48,090 nucleotides of DNA from DATKCA01 sp035544675 (GCA_035544675.1 DATKCA010000069.1:1-48090); one strand, 5' to 3'; positions 18,858-26,566 are shown, counted from the stretch's first letter. The notes: a model not told the origin generated them from the letters alone. Made by a program: numbers and translations.

Positions 18858-19814
18858 TTACCGCGCCCGCGCGTCTACGTCGCGGATGAAGTCGATCAGG
18901 CCGCGGAAGTACGTCTGCTGATCGTCGTACATGGCCATATGGCTCCCGTCTGGACAGTACAGGTACCGCCCGTTCGGAATCTGCTTCGCCATCCACTCCA
19001 TGTGCTTTGGGTCCATCGTGTCGTGCCCTGCGCCGATGACCAGCGCCGGGACGGTGATCCTCGATAGATCGGCCGTTCGATCCCAATTCACGAGCTTGCC
19101 GCTCGCACCGAGCTCGCTCGGCCCCTGCATCGGGATGTACACATCCGGATTCATCCGTTTGAATGAGCGCAACACCGGGTCGGGCCAGTCCGCATACGGA
19201 AGCCTCAGCACGTGCTTCTCGTAATGGTTTGGGATGAGAAGCTCCATGTAGCGCGGATCGTCGTATTTCCCTTCCGCCTCGAGCCGTCGCACCTCGGACA
19301 GCACGGCCGGATCCAGCCCGGGCATGATCACTCTCCCGGCGTACTCGTTGTACGCGGGGATGCTGGCCATCATGTTGGAGATGATCAGCCCCTTGAGATT
19401 CTGCTGATATTTCAGAGCGTACTCGGTCGCCAGCAGCCCGCCCCACGAGTGGCCGAACAGGAAGAAGTCCTCGCGGTCCAGGCCGAGGGCCGTGCGGACC
19501 TGCTCGACTTCCTCCACGTAGCGCGCGGTGTCGACGAGATCGGGATCGCCGGGCTGATCGCTGAACGCGGAGCCGAGCTGGTCGTAGTAGTAGTACTCGA
19601 ATCCGGCGGCGGGGAAGAAGCTGTCGAACGCTTCCAGGTACTCGTGATTGAAGCCGGGACCGCCGTGCAGCAGGAGAACCTTGATGCGCGGGTTGTTGCC
19701 GACGCGTTTCGTCCAGACGCGGAACGTCCCTTTCGGGGTCTGGATCGGGATCAGGCGCGCACCGCCGGACAGGACGTCGGTTCGCCCGCTGTCGTCGTGA
19801 TACGTGGGAATCAT
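18858..19814 (-). CDS. Proline iminopeptidase-like alpha/beta hydrolase (S33)
   Basis: A 318-aa hydrolase. The oxyanion motif LLLHGGPG and the nucleophile elbow GHSWGG are present, and the catalytic His lies in DGSHMAMYDD near the end. HGGPG plus GHSWGG is typical of S33 prolyl aminopeptidases that release N-terminal proline from peptides. There is no signal peptide, so it is likely cytoplasmic. It is convergent with ccmI and divergent from the carbonic anhydrase. Confidence 0.9.
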   Translation of the reverse strand: MIPTYHDDSGRTDVLSGGARLIPIQTPKGTFRVWTKRVGNNPRIKVLLLHGGPGFNHEYLEAFDSFFPAAGFEYYYYDQLGSAFSDQPGDPDLVDTARYVEEVEQVRTALGLDREDFFLFGHSWGGLLATEYALKYQQNLKGLIISNMMASIPAYNEYAGRVIMPGLDPAVLSEVRRLEAEGKYDDPRYMELLIPNHYEKHVLRLPYADWPDPVLRSFKRMNPDVYIPMQGPSELGASGKLVNWDRTADLSRITVPALVIGAGHDTMDPKHMEWMAKQIPNGRYLYCPDGSHMAMYDDQQTYFRGLIDFIRDVDARAR

Positions 19815-19916
19815 GAACGCGATTCTATCGTGCCGGAGCCTGACGGATGGCCCGAGCGATTTTTCCTGCCGCTGCTTGGCGGATCGAGGCGGCCTGAGTC
19901 ATGCTGCGCGGCACGC

Positions 19917-20561
19917 ATGCGCAAGCTTGGCCACCTCTTCGAGAACAACAGGGAATGGGCCGGACGCATCCGCCAGGATGACCCCGAGTTCTTCCACAAC
20001 CTGGCCCGGCAGCAGACACCGATCTATCTCTGGATCGGCTGCTCCGACAGTCGCGTTCCGGCCAACCAGATCGTCGGACTGGCCCCCGGTGAGCTGTTCG
20101 TGCACCGCAATATCGCCAACCTGGTCGTGCACACGGACCTGAACTGCCTGTCGGTTCTTCAGTTCGCAGTGGACGTGCTGAAGGTTCAGCACATCATCGT
20201 CTGCGGGCACTACGGATGCAGCGGCGTCCAGGCCGTCTTCCAGCGCGCCCGCCTCGGCCTGAGCGACAACTGGCTGCGCCATCTCGCTGACGTGCGGCAG
20301 AGGCACGAGAAGCGGCTGGAGAGCGCCGGAACGGATGCCGCCGCGTTCGACCGGCTCTGCGAGCTGAACGTCATCGAGCAGGTGGCCAACGTCTGTCAGA
20401 CCACGATCGCTCTCGATGCCTGGCAGCGCGGCCAGGAGATTGCGGTTCACGGATGGATCTACAGGCTGCAGGATGGACTGCTTCGCGACCTCGATGTCAC
20501 GGTGGCGAATCCCGCCGAGGCATCCGCGGTCTACGAATCCGCCGTGGTGGCGCTTCCCTGA
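19917..20561 (+). CDS. can: Beta-class carbonic anhydrase
   Basis: A 214-aa protein that interconverts CO2 and bicarbonate. Zinc ligands are Cys42 (with Asp44 in CSDSR), His98 and Cys101 (GHYGCSG). The length and the C-terminal region (VHGWIYRLQDGLLRDL) match the Can/plant-like beta clade. The open frame extends far upstream over the antisense of the peptidase gene; the ATG at 19917 gives the family start (RKLGHLFENNREWA). Confidence 0.94.
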   Translation: MRKLGHLFENNREWAGRIRQDDPEFFHNLARQQTPIYLWIGCSDSRVPANQIVGLAPGELFVHRNIANLVVHTDLNCLSVLQFAVDVLKVQHIIVCGHYGCSGVQAVFQRARLGLSDNWLRHLADVRQRHEKRLESAGTDAAAFDRLCELNVIEQVANVCQTTIALDAWQRGQEIAVHGWIYRLQDGLLRDLDVTVANPAEASAVYESAVVALP

Positions 20562-20600
20562 AAAAACGTATGATGAGCGCTCAAACCACAAGGAGCAGGA

Positions 20601-20753
20601 ATGCCTGATCGCAAGACCAAGGCTGCGAAGCCGAAGAAGCCGGTCCCCGTCGATGACCTGAAACCAGAGCGGGATCCTCGCGGCGGCAGGTTCGCGCCGC
20701 AGGAGCCGGCAGGCCCATCGCCGATTCCCATTCCCTATCCGATCGTGAAGTGA
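20601..20753 (+). CDS. Unannotated 50-aa Pro-rich small protein
   Basis: A 50-residue frame with a strong ribosome binding site (AAGGAG ending 5-6 nt before the ATG) and a strong terminator just after its stop, so it is very probably expressed. The N-terminal half is lysine-rich (KTKAAKPKKP) and then acidic (VDDLKPERDP); a Gly-Gly at residues 28-29 is followed by a tail rich in proline (SPIPIPYPIVK). I do not recognise a family. The layout of charged leader, GG and distinct tail recalls peptide precursors, but no processing enzyme or exporter is nearby. It may equally be a disordered accessory protein. Confidence 0.7.
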   Translation: MPDRKTKAAKPKKPVPVDDLKPERDPRGGRFAPQEPAGPSPIPIPYPIVK

Positions 20754-20760
20754 AAACAGC

Positions 20761-20789
20761 GAAAGGGCAGCCTTGGCGGCTGCCCTTTC
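20761..20789. terminator. Intrinsic terminator between the 50-aa gene and cspA
   Basis: A perfect 12-bp stem (GAAAGGGCAGCC with GGCTGCCCTTTC) around the loop TTGGC. The A-rich and T-rich ends of the arms make it usable in both directions. It separates two convergent genes. Confidence 0.85.
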
Positions 20790-20816
20790 TGATGTTGCGG
20801 CGGATCGTGTGCGGGC

Positions 20817-21020
20817 TTAGAGGACGAAAACGTTGCTGGCCTGCAGGCCCTTCGGGCCCTTGGTCACTTCGAACTCCACGTTCGCGCCTTCGGCGAGAGA
20901 ACGGAAGCCCTGGCTCTGAATCGCGCTGAAGTGGACGAAAACGTCTTCACCAGCCTCGGTCGTGATGAAGCCAAATCCCTTGGCGTCGTTGAACCACTTC
21001 ACTGTGCCGTTAGTCTTCAC
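20817..21020 (-). CDS. Cold-shock domain protein (CspA family)
   Basis: A 67-aa single-domain RNA chaperone. RNP1 (KWFNDAKGFGFI) and RNP2 (VFVHFSAI) are complete. The start is the GTG at 21020, with AAAGGAG 8 nt upstream; the longer frame upstream is not family-like. A 205-nt gap separates it from the divergent RRM gene, so a long 5' leader of the kind that thermoregulates csp mRNAs is possible but I could not identify a cold box. It binds single-stranded RNA/DNA in the cytoplasm. Confidence 0.93.
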   Translation of the reverse strand: MKTNGTVKWFNDAKGFGFITTEAGEDVFVHFSAIQSQGFRSLAEGANVEFEVTKGPKGLQASNVFVL

Positions 21021-21225
21021 GGGTGAATCTCCTTTCCGTGCTGCCAGACTGGAGACTCGCTTGCCGCGAAGTTGCTGCTCAGGTGGCAAATCACTGATGT
21101 GTCGAAGATTCGAAACGGGAAGTACCCGATTTCAATTCCAGTTGCACCTTTCACTTGCGGAACAGGCGCAACACTTGCCACGATGTCCATAGCCAGGCCG
21201 GAGGCCGGCGGAAAGTGACGGAAAG

Positions 21226-21708
21226 ATGTCTTCAAAAGTATTCGTAGGGAACCTCGACTTCAACACCACTCGTGCTGAAGTGCAGGCCCTTTTCGCAGAA
21301 GTGGGAGAGATTCGCGATGTGTTCCTGCCTACCGATCGGGAAAGCGGGCGGCCTCGCGGATTCGCGTTCGTCGAGTACGCGTCGGATGAGGACGCGGTCA
21401 AAGCGATTGAGCGGTTCAATGGATATGACCTCGGCGGCCGCAAACTTCGCGTGAATGCTGCAGAAGACCGTCCGCGAGGAGGCTCCGGCGGTGGTCCCCG
21501 CCCGTCTTACGGCGGTGGTGGCGGCGGCTACGGCGGTGCCGGTGGTGGCTACAGCGGTGGCGGCGGCGGGTATGCCGGCGGTGGTGGTGGCGGCTACGGT
21601 GGCGGTGGTGGTGGCGGCTTCGGCGGCGGGGGCGGTGGAGACCGCTTCGGCGCAGGCAAGCCGAAGGGAAGCCGGCGCAACATTCGCGGCAAGAAACGTT
21701 CGCTTTGA
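21226..21708 (+). CDS. RRM RNA-binding protein with glycine-rich tail
   Basis: A 160-aa protein. Residues 3-80 are an RNA recognition motif, with RNP2 KVFVGNL and RNP1 RGFAFVEY. Residues 84-140 are almost pure Gly with Tyr/Phe, and the end is basic (GSRRNIRGKKRSL). This is the layout of cyanobacterial Rbp and plant GRP proteins, often cold-induced; pairing with a divergent cold-shock gene supports that. The glycine-rich segment could promote condensation. A GGAAAG lies right before the ATG. The gene is followed within 5 nt by a heptamer hairpin. Confidence 0.92.
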   Translation: MSSKVFVGNLDFNTTRAEVQALFAEVGEIRDVFLPTDRESGRPRGFAFVEYASDEDAVKAIERFNGYDLGGRKLRVNAAEDRPRGGSGGGPRPSYGGGGGGYGGAGGGYSGGGGGYAGGGGGGYGGGGGGGFGGGGGGDRFGAGKPKGSRRNIRGKKRSL

Positions 21709-21712
21709 AACC

Positions 21713-21790
21713 AGGCCTCGGGCCTCAGGCCTCGGGAGGCCGCCACCCGTCCACGGTTCGTTCTCTCCTGAGGCCCGAGGCCCGAGGCCT
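21713..21790. repeat. RGGCCTC heptamer repeats in an inverted pair (long hairpin)
   Basis: The left arm at 21713-21736 has three units AGGCCTC/GGGCCTC/AGGCCTC; the right arm at 21767-21790 has three GAGGCCC/T units in the opposite sense. Aligned, 22 of 24 positions pair and the other two would be G-U in RNA. The loop is 30 nt. It starts 5 nt after the RRM gene stop and ends about 30 nt before the TPP riboswitch, so it may act as a transcription barrier or mRNA 3'-end structure. Confidence 0.85.
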
Positions 21791-21820
21791 CGCAACGCGG
21801 TGTACAATTCGCGGTGAAGT

Positions 21821-21907
21821 AGGAGCCTGGGGGTGGCCGTAGTCACGGCCTGAGATCAGACCCTTCGAACCTGACCCGGTTAGGACCGGCGTAGGAAAGG
21901 CAGGCTG
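21821..21907 (+). promoter_or_regulatory. TPP (THI-box) riboswitch
   Basis: The conserved core is present: closing stem AGCCTG (21824-21829) with CAGGCT (21901-21906), a short CCGT/ACGG helix, the CTGAGA box at 21850-21855, the ACCCTT..GAACCTGA segment and GGACCGGCGTAGGAAAGG. Downstream, GGCTCCT at 21941-21947 is complementary to AGGAGCC at 21821-21827, offering an alternative pairing with P1. The Shine-Dalgarno GGGA sits in the loop of a GGAAA/TTTCC hairpin (21948-21961), and TCCCT at 21932-21936 could also mask it. No T-run terminator is seen, so control of translation start is more likely. It precedes the TonB receptor operon. Confidence 0.93.
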
Positions 21908-21961
21908 GCGTGATTCGCCGGTGAAAATCTCTCCCTGAAGGGCTCCTGGAAAGGGATTTCC

Positions 21962-24133
21962 ATGAGCGCTTTTCTTCTCGTTGCAGCACTTCTCTCGGGC
22001 ACGGTGGAGGACTCGGCGGGCCGGCCCCTGGCCGGCGCGACGATCGAGGTCGCCAGCGTCCGCAGCGTCCGCTCGTCGACTGACGGACGGTTCAGCCTCG
22101 ACCTTCCGCCCGGTGAGTACCAGGTGCGCTTCGCCCATCCCGGATTCCGCGGCGAAACGCGCCGCTTGAGGGCAGGGGAGCTGGCCGTCGTCCGGCTGCA
22201 GCCGGCGGTCGAGGAAACCATCACGGTATCGGGGATTCGTGCCGATGCCGTCACGCCGGTGACGAAGACCGATATCGACCGTCACTCCATCGAGCGCAAC
22301 TACCACCAGCAGGATATTCCGCTGCTGATGCGCGACGCGCCGTCGATTCACGCGTACGCGGAGTCGGGGGTGGGCGGATCGGGATATTCGTACATCACGA
22401 TGCGGGGGATGAGTCCGACGCGCATCAACTTCACTCTGGACGGCGTCCCGCTGGCCGACTCGGAGGACATGGCCACGTACTTCGCCGACTTCCCCGATCT
22501 CGCGCACTCACTGCAGAGCATCCAGATCCAGCGCGGCGCCGGGACGTCGACTGTCGGCTCCGCGTCGTTCGCCGGCTCCGTGAACCTGCAGAGCATCGAT
22601 CTGTCGCAGACCGAGTCGGTACACGCGCGCGTGGCCGGCGGCTCGTTCGGCAACCGGTTCGGCACCGTGGGTTATCAGAGCGGGGATCTCCCGGGCGGAT
22701 TCGCGCTCTACACGCGCGCTTCGTGGAACGAGTCCGACGGCTTCCGCGACTCCTCCGGAATCCGTCAGCGCAATCTCTTCGTCAGCGCGGCGAAGCAGAC
22801 CGAGACGAGCCAGATCAAGCTGACGGGGTTCAGCGGGCACGAGTGGCAGCAGCTCTCGTTTTACGCGACGGACGCCGAGACGCTGGAGACGGACCTGCGC
22901 GCGAACCCGCTGCAGCCCGAGGAAAAAGACAGCTTCGGCTATGACCTGGCCCAGCTGCAGTACCTCCGCGCCCTCGGCGACGACACGAACATGACGGCAT
23001 CCGTCTACTACCAGCGCGGCTACGGCTGGTACAGGCTGTTCGACGACGGCTTCGCCCGAACCGGGCTGCGCCAGTACGGCCTCGACGGATTGCTCTTCGG
23101 CTCGATGGTGACGTTGGAGAGAAGGGCCGGCCCGTTCACTGCGAACTATGGCCTGCACGTGAACCGGTTCGAGCGCGAGCACACGCGCGACCTGGTGGAC
23201 GGCGCGCGCGACTATTTCAATTACGGGGTCAAATCCGAGGCCAACGCGTTTGCGAAGGTGAGTTACGACCGGGGGGCGATGCATCTGTACGGCGACGCGC
23301 AACTGCGCCATGCCGACTTCAGCTATCACGGCGAGGTCGACATCGAGCCGATCGACTGGACGTTTTTCAACCCCCGCCTCGGTGTGCGCTACGCCCTTTC
23401 TCCTCGCGCCAGCGTTTACGCGTCCACCGGTTACTCCACGAGGGAGCCCGCGCGCAACGACATGTTCTTTGGCGAGGACAATGCATCCGTCGCGCACGAC
23501 CTGAGGGCGGTGAGGCCGGAGCGTGTTCTGAACGTCGAGGCCGGAATCGACATCATGATGTCCCGGCTCGCCCTCGCGGCCAATGTGTACTCGATGGAGT
23601 TCCGCAACGAGATCGCGCTGACGGGTGAGCTTTCGGAGATCGGTCTGCCGCTCCGCCGCAACGTGGACAGGAGCTACCGGCGCGGCATCGAGCTCGACGC
23701 CACCGCGCAGGCCACGCAGTCCGTGCGCCTGCGGACGACGGCGAACGTGAGCAGGAATCGCATCGCCACCTGGCTGACCTACCGCAACGTCGAGCCGCTC
23801 CTCACGCCGCCGGTCCTTCTCAATCAGGCCATCGAATACACCCCGTCGCCTCGTTTCGGCGCCGGCCTGGTGGCGCGTTACGTGGCGGAGTCGTATCTCG
23901 ACAATGCGAACGACGAGGCGCTGGTCACCCCGTCCTACGTGGTCGTCGACGGCAACGTGTCGATTTCACTCGCGCGGCTGCTGTCCGCGGGTGACCCCCG
24001 CCTCTCGGTCCAGGTCAACAACCTCTTCGACAACGACCGGGTCTACGCGAGCGGCTATGCGTTCGACGGCGTCCCGTATTATTTCCCTCAGGCGACGAGG
24101 AACTTCGTGGTGATGCTCGACTTCAGGTTGTGA
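21962..24133 (+). CDS. TonB-dependent outer-membrane receptor, predicted thiamine uptake
   Basis: A 723-aa protein. After a short signal there is a CarboxypepD_reg-like domain (about residues 14-75: GTVEDSAGRPLAGATIEV), then a plug domain (about 80-205, with ITMRGMSPTRINFTLDGVPL and IQIQRGAGTSTVGSASFAGSVNL) and a 22-strand barrel ending in alternating hydrophobics (FVVMLDFRL). Such receptors import scarce ligands using TonB energy. The TPP riboswitch 55 nt upstream and the PnuC-type permease downstream indicate thiamine or a thiamine phosphate as the ligand; that is inference from regulation. It overlaps the permease gene by GTGA. Confidence 0.9.
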   Translation: MSAFLLVAALLSGTVEDSAGRPLAGATIEVASVRSVRSSTDGRFSLDLPPGEYQVRFAHPGFRGETRRLRAGELAVVRLQPAVEETITVSGIRADAVTPVTKTDIDRHSIERNYHQQDIPLLMRDAPSIHAYAESGVGGSGYSYITMRGMSPTRINFTLDGVPLADSEDMATYFADFPDLAHSLQSIQIQRGAGTSTVGSASFAGSVNLQSIDLSQTESVHARVAGGSFGNRFGTVGYQSGDLPGGFALYTRASWNESDGFRDSSGIRQRNLFVSAAKQTETSQIKLTGFSGHEWQQLSFYATDAETLETDLRANPLQPEEKDSFGYDLAQLQYLRALGDDTNMTASVYYQRGYGWYRLFDDGFARTGLRQYGLDGLLFGSMVTLERRAGPFTANYGLHVNRFEREHTRDLVDGARDYFNYGVKSEANAFAKVSYDRGAMHLYGDAQLRHADFSYHGEVDIEPIDWTFFNPRLGVRYALSPRASVYASTGYSTREPARNDMFFGEDNASVAHDLRAVRPERVLNVEAGIDIMMSRLALAANVYSMEFRNEIALTGELSEIGLPLRRNVDRSYRRGIELDATAQATQSVRLRTTANVSRNRIATWLTYRNVEPLLTPPVLLNQAIEYTPSPRFGAGLVARYVAESYLDNANDEALVTPSYVVVDGNVSISLARLLSAGDPRLSVQVNNLFDNDRVYASGYAFDGVPYYFPQATRNFVVMLDFRL

Positions 24134-24690
24134 CAGCAATCGAGATCGTCGCCGCACTCATCACCCTGCTGAGCATCTGGCTGGCCACGCGGGAGAACGT
24201 CTGGTATTTCCCGACCGGCCTGGTCAGCCTCGTGATGTACACATGGATCTTCATCCAGGCCCGCCTTTACGCGGAGGCGGGCCTGCAGGTCGTCTGTATG
24301 GGCCTGATGCTCTACGGGTGGTACGAGTGGCTCTTCGGCGGCGAGCGCCACACCGAGCTGGCGGTATCGCGAACGCCGGGATGGGGCTGGCTCGTGGTCC
24401 TGATCGGCGGGACGCTGCTGTCACTGGTCACCGCGCTCCTGCAGAAGCGCTACACCGACAATCCTGCACCGTTCATCGACTCGTCGCTGGCGGGATTCAG
24501 CATCCTGACCCAGCTGATGACTGCCCGGAAATGGGTCGAGAGCTGGCTGCTCTGGATCGTCATCAACGTCACCTCTGTCTATCTGTACATCACCCGGGAG
24601 CTGTTCGTGACGGCCGGGCTCTACTTCGCGCTTCTGGTGCTCGCCGTCATCGGATATCGGACATGGAAACGCTCACTCGCGTTTGCCTGA
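24130..24690 (+). CDS. pnuT: PnuC-family permease, predicted thiamine transporter PnuT
   Basis: A 186-aa protein with seven predicted helices and the PnuC-family tryptophan pattern (ENVWYFPTGLVSLVMYTWIF, LMLYGWYEW). PnuC proteins facilitate entry of vitamins that are then trapped by phosphorylation. Homologues controlled by TPP riboswitches are the PnuT branch, which transports thiamine. The start is the GTG at 24130, overlapping the receptor stop. The next gene, a kinase, begins inside this one. Family assignment is firm; the thiamine specificity rests on the riboswitch. Confidence 0.85.
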   Translation: MTAIEIVAALITLLSIWLATRENVWYFPTGLVSLVMYTWIFIQARLYAEAGLQVVCMGLMLYGWYEWLFGGERHTELAVSRTPGWGWLVVLIGGTLLSLVTALLQKRYTDNPAPFIDSSLAGFSILTQLMTARKWVESWLLWIVINVTSVYLYITRELFVTAGLYFALLVLAVIGYRTWKRSLAFA

Positions 24691-25181
24691 TTGGGCCGGA
24701 GTGCACCGGAAAGAGCGATCTGGCGGCAGCCCTGGCCACGCATTACGGCACTGTGGCCTCGAAGGAGTTCGCCCGCCAGTATGCGGAGGGTCGCAGCAGC
24801 CTTTTCTACGAAGATGTGGAGGCGATCGCGCGCGGCCAGATGGCGGAGGAGACAGCCGCCGAGCCGGCGGCGCTCCGGTTGATCATCCTCGACACCGATC
24901 TCATCAGCACAGTGGTCTACAGCCGGCACTACTACGGCCGCTGTCCCGACTGGGTCGTTGCGGCCGCGCGGGAGCGTCGGGCCGACCTCTATCTTTTGAT
25001 GGATACCGACGTGCCGTGGCAGCCGGATGCCGCGCGCGACGCCGGCGGCGACGAGCGCGAGGACCTCTTCGACGAGTTCCGCGCCGCGCTCGATGAATTC
25101 GAGGCGCGCTGGGAGATCGTCAGCGGGAGCCGTGAGGAGCGGTTGGCCAAAGCCGTCGAGAACATAGATCGTAGATCGTAG
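24663..25181 (+). CDS. NadR-like P-loop kinase, predicted vitamin (thiamine?) kinase
   Basis: A 172-aa protein with Walker A GPECTGKSD at residues 11-19. The KEFARQYAE, IARGQMAEE and LIILDTDLISTVVYSRHYYG blocks are typical of the ribosylnicotinamide kinase domain of NadR. It lacks the nucleotidyltransferase domain. In NAD operons this domain traps nicotinamide riboside imported by PnuC; here the PnuC partner is under a TPP riboswitch, so the kinase probably phosphorylates thiamine. It overlaps pnuT by 28 nt. The last codons (IDRRS and stop) lie in a TAGATCG heptamer array. Alternative: it is still a nicotinamide riboside kinase. Confidence 0.82.
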   Translation: METLTRVCLIGPECTGKSDLAAALATHYGTVASKEFARQYAEGRSSLFYEDVEAIARGQMAEETAAEPAALRLIILDTDLISTVVYSRHYYGRCPDWVVAAARERRADLYLLMDTDVPWQPDAARDAGGDEREDLFDEFRAALDEFEARWEIVSGSREERLAKAVENIDRRS

Positions 25182-25218
25182 GAATCTTCCACGAACCACG
25201 ATCTACGATCTACGATCT
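25165..25218. repeat. TAGATCG heptamer repeats in an inverted pair (hairpin)
   Basis: The left arm TAGATCG TAGATCG TA is at 25165-25180; the right arm has three ACGATCT units at 25198-25218. A 15-bp perfect stem (25166-25180 with 25204-25218) can form around a 23-nt loop. The left arm supplies the kinase stop codon and the right arm ends 4 nt before the next ATG, so the repeat fills the whole junction and leaves no recognisable ribosome binding site for the DUF502 gene. Confidence 0.88.
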
Positions 25219-25222
25219 GCTC

Positions 25223-25777
25223 ATGAACTTTCTGCTGAAGAACTTCCTGCGCGGACTCGTGATCGTCGTGCCGATCGTCCTGACCGTCTACCTGGTTTAC
25301 CAGACGCTCGTCAGCGTGGACCGGCTCCTGAACCTGAGGATACCCGGTCTGGGCATCGCGGTGATCATCGTGGCGGTGATCCTGATCGGCGCGCTGGCGT
25401 CGAACTTCATCATCCGGCGGTTCCTGCGGATGACCGAGGTGGTTTTCACGCGTGCGCCGATCGTCCGGCTGATCTACGCGGCGATCAAGGACCTCCTGGA
25501 GGCGTTCGTCGGCGACAAGCGGCGGTTCGACCGGCCGGTGGTGGTGCAGCTGACCGACGGCAGCGACGTGCGGGTTCTGGCGTTCGTGACTCGCGACGAC
25601 CTGTCGCCGCTCCCGCTGGCCGACCACGTCGCGGTGTACGTGCCGTTCTCGTATACCTGGGACGGCTGCCTGCTTCTGGTGCCGCGCTCGCGCGTTCAGC
25701 CCATCGACGTGGACAGCGCCAGCATCATGGCCATGGTGGTTTCGGGCGGTGTGTCGCGCGCGTCGTCCGCACGTTGA
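25223..25777 (+). CDS. DUF502 membrane protein
   Basis: A 184-aa protein with two N-terminal membrane helices (about residues 8-28 and 43-63) and a soluble C-terminal half. The sequence IVVPIVLTVYLVY, APIVRLIYAAIKDLLEAF and the FVTRD...VYVPFSYTWDG region are characteristic of DUF502. Molecular function is not known. It lies on the same strand as the thiamine operon, but the heptamer hairpin between them makes co-transcription uncertain. Confidence 0.87.
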   Translation: MNFLLKNFLRGLVIVVPIVLTVYLVYQTLVSVDRLLNLRIPGLGIAVIIVAVILIGALASNFIIRRFLRMTEVVFTRAPIVRLIYAAIKDLLEAFVGDKRRFDRPVVVQLTDGSDVRVLAFVTRDDLSPLPLADHVAVYVPFSYTWDGCLLLVPRSRVQPIDVDSASIMAMVVSGGVSRASSAR

Positions 25778-25905
25778 AGCGTACGGCGCATCACTGAATC
25801 CGCGGTCTTGCGTAACTCTCTTTTTTGTAACATGATCGCGCAGCCTCGGCAGCACGCACTGCCATCCCAAATTTCAATTCGGTCGCTGGACGGTAGCACG
25901 CCTCG
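25778..25905. other. Leader region of the respiratory operon
   Basis: A 128-nt gap with no reading frame of note. It must contain the promoter and ribosome binding site for actA. It has an AT-rich stretch (CTCTTTTTTGTAACATG) but no clear -35/-10 pair with normal spacing and no strong Shine-Dalgarno, so I only mark the region. Confidence 0.3.
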
Positions 25906-26553
25906 ATGGCTCAAATTTTCCACCGAAGTGCCAATACTCTGTCGCGCGTAACGATTTTCGGCGCGATCTTCATCGCCGGTTTCATCCTCTGGGTCATCGG
26001 CGGGATCGTGCGGTCGCCGTATTTCACGAACCAGGGAGTGCAGCGCGAGCAGGCCGTCCCCTTCAGCCACCAGCATCACGTCGGCGGACTGGGCATCGAC
26101 TGCCGCTACTGCCACACGTCGGTGGAGACATCCAGTTTCGCGGGGATCCCGCCGACGTCGACCTGCATGAACTGCCACTCGCAGATCTGGACCAACGCCG
26201 CGGTCCTCGAGCCGGTCCGGCAGAGCTTCGCCTCCGGACAGTCACTGCAATGGAACCGCGTCCATCGCGTCCCTGATTTCGTCCACTTCAATCACAGCAT
26301 TCACGTGGCCAAGGGAATCGGCTGCGCGAGCTGCCATGGCCGCGTCGACAGGATGAACCTCGTCTACCAGGCCACGCCCATGACCATGGAGTGGTGTCTG
26401 AGCTGCCACCGCAACCCTGAGAAGTTCGTCCGTCCCCGCGACCAGGTGTTCAACATGGATTACGTGCCGGTCAATCAGAAGCAGCTGGGGCCGCAACTCG
26501 TGAAGCAGTACAACATCAGAAAACTGACGAGCTGTTCGACATGTCATTACTAA
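25906..26553 (+). CDS. actA: Alternative complex III subunit ActA, pentaheme cytochrome c
   Basis: A 215-aa protein with one N-terminal helix (residues 17-35) and five CxxCH heme sites: CRYCH, CMNCH, CASCH, CLSCH and CSTCH, the last only one residue from the C-terminus. Five hemes and this size match ActA of ACIII, which carries electrons from the quinol site toward ActE. It is the first gene of a co-oriented cluster running to about 38.7 kb. The hemes would be attached by the Ccm system encoded upstream. Confidence 0.93.
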   Translation: MAQIFHRSANTLSRVTIFGAIFIAGFILWVIGGIVRSPYFTNQGVQREQAVPFSHQHHVGGLGIDCRYCHTSVETSSFAGIPPTSTCMNCHSQIWTNAAVLEPVRQSFASGQSLQWNRVHRVPDFVHFNHSIHVAKGIGCASCHGRVDRMNLVYQATPMTMEWCLSCHRNPEKFVRPRDQVFNMDYVPVNQKQLGPQLVKQYNIRKLTSCSTCHY

Positions 26554-26566
26554 GGCGCAGGGCTCC

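Noticed and set aside
24855..24877. A further palindromic repeat copy inside the NadR-like kinase
   Set aside because: It resembles the family (GCCGCC..GGCGGC then GCTCC) with mismatches, but the protein keeps the normal family length here, so Ala/Glu codon usage may explain it by chance.
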